From Oscillospiraceae bacterium (GTDB lineage Bacteria; Bacillota; Clostridia; Christensenellales; Aristaeellaceae), in assembly GCA_031270865.1 (NCBI GenBank), contig JAISWI010000022.1:1-51060 (forward strand): 51,060 bases of DNA, in the 5' to 3' direction. Positions 49,837 to 51,060 of the stretch are shown piece after piece. The stretch's first letter is position 1; each line of letters opens with the position of its first letter. Under the pieces are notes generated by a model, which worked only from the letters and a program-made list of their open reading frames with translations, made no database searches and was not told the origin of the DNA. A program made the position numbers and the translations under genes.

Positions 49837-50979
49837 ATGAAGAACAAACGGGTATTCGCGATAGCGCTAGCGGCGGCGCTGATGCTGGCGGCGGGCGTCC
49901 CCGCGCTGGCCGACACGATCAAGATCGGCGGGCTTGCGCCACTGACCGGAGCTGTAGCGCAGTACGGCATCGCCGTCAAGAACGGCGTCGACCTGTATGT
50001 AGAACAGCTCAACGCCGCCGGAGGCATCAACGGCGACACCGTAGAGATGGTATGGTATGACGAGAAGGGCGACGAGGTCGAGGCCATCAACGCGTTCAAC
50101 CTGCTGGTCAACAACGACAAGGTGGTCGGCATCATAGGCGATGTGACCAGCCGCCCGACACTGGCCGTGGCCGAGCGGGTGCGCGAGATCGGGATACCAA
50201 TGATCACCGCGTCCGCGACAAGCTATGACGTGACGACGGACAACCCGTCAATCTTTAGGTCCTGCTTCCTGGATCCGTTCCAGGCGTCCATCATGGCCGA
50301 CTTCGCCCGCGACGCGTTCGAGGCAAAGAAGGTAGCCGTAATATACGACATAGCGGACGACTACTCGCTGGGACTGGCCGAGGCGTTTAAGGCGCAGGCG
50401 GAGAAGAACGGCCAGGAGGTCGTGGCGTATGAGTCCGGGACGGCAACGGATGTGGATTTTTCCGCGCAGCTGACCAGCATAGCGGCCAAGGAGCCGGACG
50501 CGCTGTTCGTAGCGTATTACTACGGGCCGGCGGCGTTGATTGTACAGCAGGCCGCCAAGCCGGAGATTGGGCTGGATTGCTACTTCCTGGGCGCGGACGG
50601 CATCGCGGGCATTGAGGCCACGATAAGCGACACCGCGCTGCTAGAGAACAAGTTCTTCTATTCGGATCACTTCGCCACCGACTCGGACGATCCGGCGGTG
50701 AAGGACTTCATCAAGGCGTATGAGGACAAGTACAGCGAGCCGTATAAGATGGCGTTCAACGCGACAGGGTATGACGCGATACTGCTGCTGTGCGAGGCGA
50801 TCAAGGCCGCCGGGTCGACGGACTTCGCCGCTGTGACCGCCGCGCTGAAGGCGTCGGATAACGTGCGGGGCGTGACGAGCGCGTATACCTTCGATGATCA
50901 TAACGATCCGATCAAGAGCGCGTACATTATGACATTCGTAGACGGCAAGCAGAGTTTCAAGCAGAAGCAGGATCCGTAA
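49837..50979 (+). CDS. Branched-chain amino-acid-type ABC transporter substrate-binding protein (LivJ-like, Peripla_BP_6)
   Basis: A 380-residue binding protein of the Leu/Ile/Val-binding group. Residues 1-25 are a signal peptide ending A-L-A before D-T-I-K-I-G; no lipobox Cys. The family opening I-K-I-G-G-L-A-P-L-T-G-A-V-A-Q-Y-G and the D-L-Y-V-E-Q-L-N-A-A-G-G-I-N-G segment are clear, with a ligand-contact region T-A-S-A-T-S near residue 128. ATG 49837 has GGAGGG 9 nt upstream. Its permease and ATPase genes would lie beyond the window. A short GGATC/GATCC hairpin overlaps the stop, and the third copy of the palindromic element follows within about 5 nt. Confidence 0.94.
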   Translation: MKNKRVFAIALAAALMLAAGVPALADTIKIGGLAPLTGAVAQYGIAVKNGVDLYVEQLNAAGGINGDTVEMVWYDEKGDEVEAINAFNLLVNNDKVVGIIGDVTSRPTLAVAERVREIGIPMITASATSYDVTTDNPSIFRSCFLDPFQASIMADFARDAFEAKKVAVIYDIADDYSLGLAEAFKAQAEKNGQEVVAYESGTATDVDFSAQLTSIAAKEPDALFVAYYYGPAALIVQQAAKPEIGLDCYFLGADGIAGIEATISDTALLENKFFYSDHFATDSDDPAVKDFIKAYEDKYSEPYKMAFNATGYDAILLLCEAIKAAGSTDFAAVTAALKASDNVRGVTSAYTFDDHNDPIKSAYIMTFVDGKQSFKQKQDP

Positions 50980-50983
50980 AGAT

Positions 50984-51060
50984 CCTGGAGGAACAACCTA
51001 CCCTGGCCACGAGGGTCCAGCGTCACGCTGGTCAGGGGGTCAAGGGGGGTGAAACCCCCT
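50984..51060. mobile_element. Third copy of the 300-bp palindromic element, cut by the window end
   Basis: From about 50984 the sequence follows the left arm of the element at 19946-20245, through CCAGCGTCACGCTGG (51016-51030) and into the G-run part of the arm. The outermost base pair differs (CCTG instead of CATG). Because it continues past the CCAGCG motif into the long-arm sequence, this is a full-length type copy, not the 81-bp solo form. Confidence 0.85.

Overview
The window looks like chromosome from a GC-rich, endospore-forming member of the Clostridia (Firmicutes/Bacillota), probably an anaerobe from a gut or similar habitat. The grounds are a GerA-GerC-GerB germinant-receptor operon, the dnaG-rpoD-trmK block, the spoVB-mazG-hup-rqcP block, long-form HPF, many sugar ABC transporters and a chromosomal vancomycin-resistance (van) cluster with the same GC-rich character as its surroundings. 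Gene calls come from reading translated sequence and motifs. No database search was possible.

Layout. 1-5.4 kb: start of a peptide-binding protein (minus), a serine beta-lactamase-family hydrolase (minus), a DUF2461 protein and a phosphohexomutase (plus). 5.4-7.3 kb: transketolase. 7.4-12.7 kb (minus): a carbohydrate operon of putative glycan-active enzyme, two LplB/LplC-type permeases and a binding protein. 13.2-18.6 kb: vanW (minus) diverging from vanH-vanA-vanX-vanR-vanS (plus). 18.8-20.2 kb: a membrane protein, tRNA-Thr and a 300-bp palindromic element. 20.3-23.4 kb (minus): a second sugar ABC transporter. 23.6-27.8 kb (minus): gerA-gerC-gerB plus a small membrane protein. 27.9-31.6 kb: dnaG-rpoD-trmK. 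32-37 kb: Gfo/Idh oxidoreductase, threonine aldolase family, bioY, hpf and an MFS transporter. 36.9-43.4 kb (minus): spoVB-mazG-GT2, then hup-rqcP-ispDF-dcd. 43.7-49.7 kb: two large paralogous Cys-rich and Pro-rich proteins. 49.8 kb to the end: a branched-chain amino-acid-type binding protein.

The strongest unexpected signals are as follows. (1) The two large paralogues at 43.7-49.7 kb each carry a TQxA-type motif typical of Cys-Gln thioester adhesin domains, but have no signal peptide, membrane segment or LPXTG signal. Next to spoVB in a spore former, this suggests covalent-capture proteins on the spore surface. (2) A short palindrome (core AGACC-NNN-GGTCT) recurs about every 31 bp in two intergenic regions and also inside the phosphohexomutase gene, in all three reading frames. 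(3) A 300-bp element with inverted arms of about 100 bp lies beside stop codons; an 81-bp copy looks like its internal-deletion product. (4) A second GC-rich repeat family occurs between genes and in frame inside spoVB. (5) The van cluster has the order W<-->H-A-X-R-S, with the regulators last.

Promoters, operators and terminators were found by eye from consensus elements. They are predictions.
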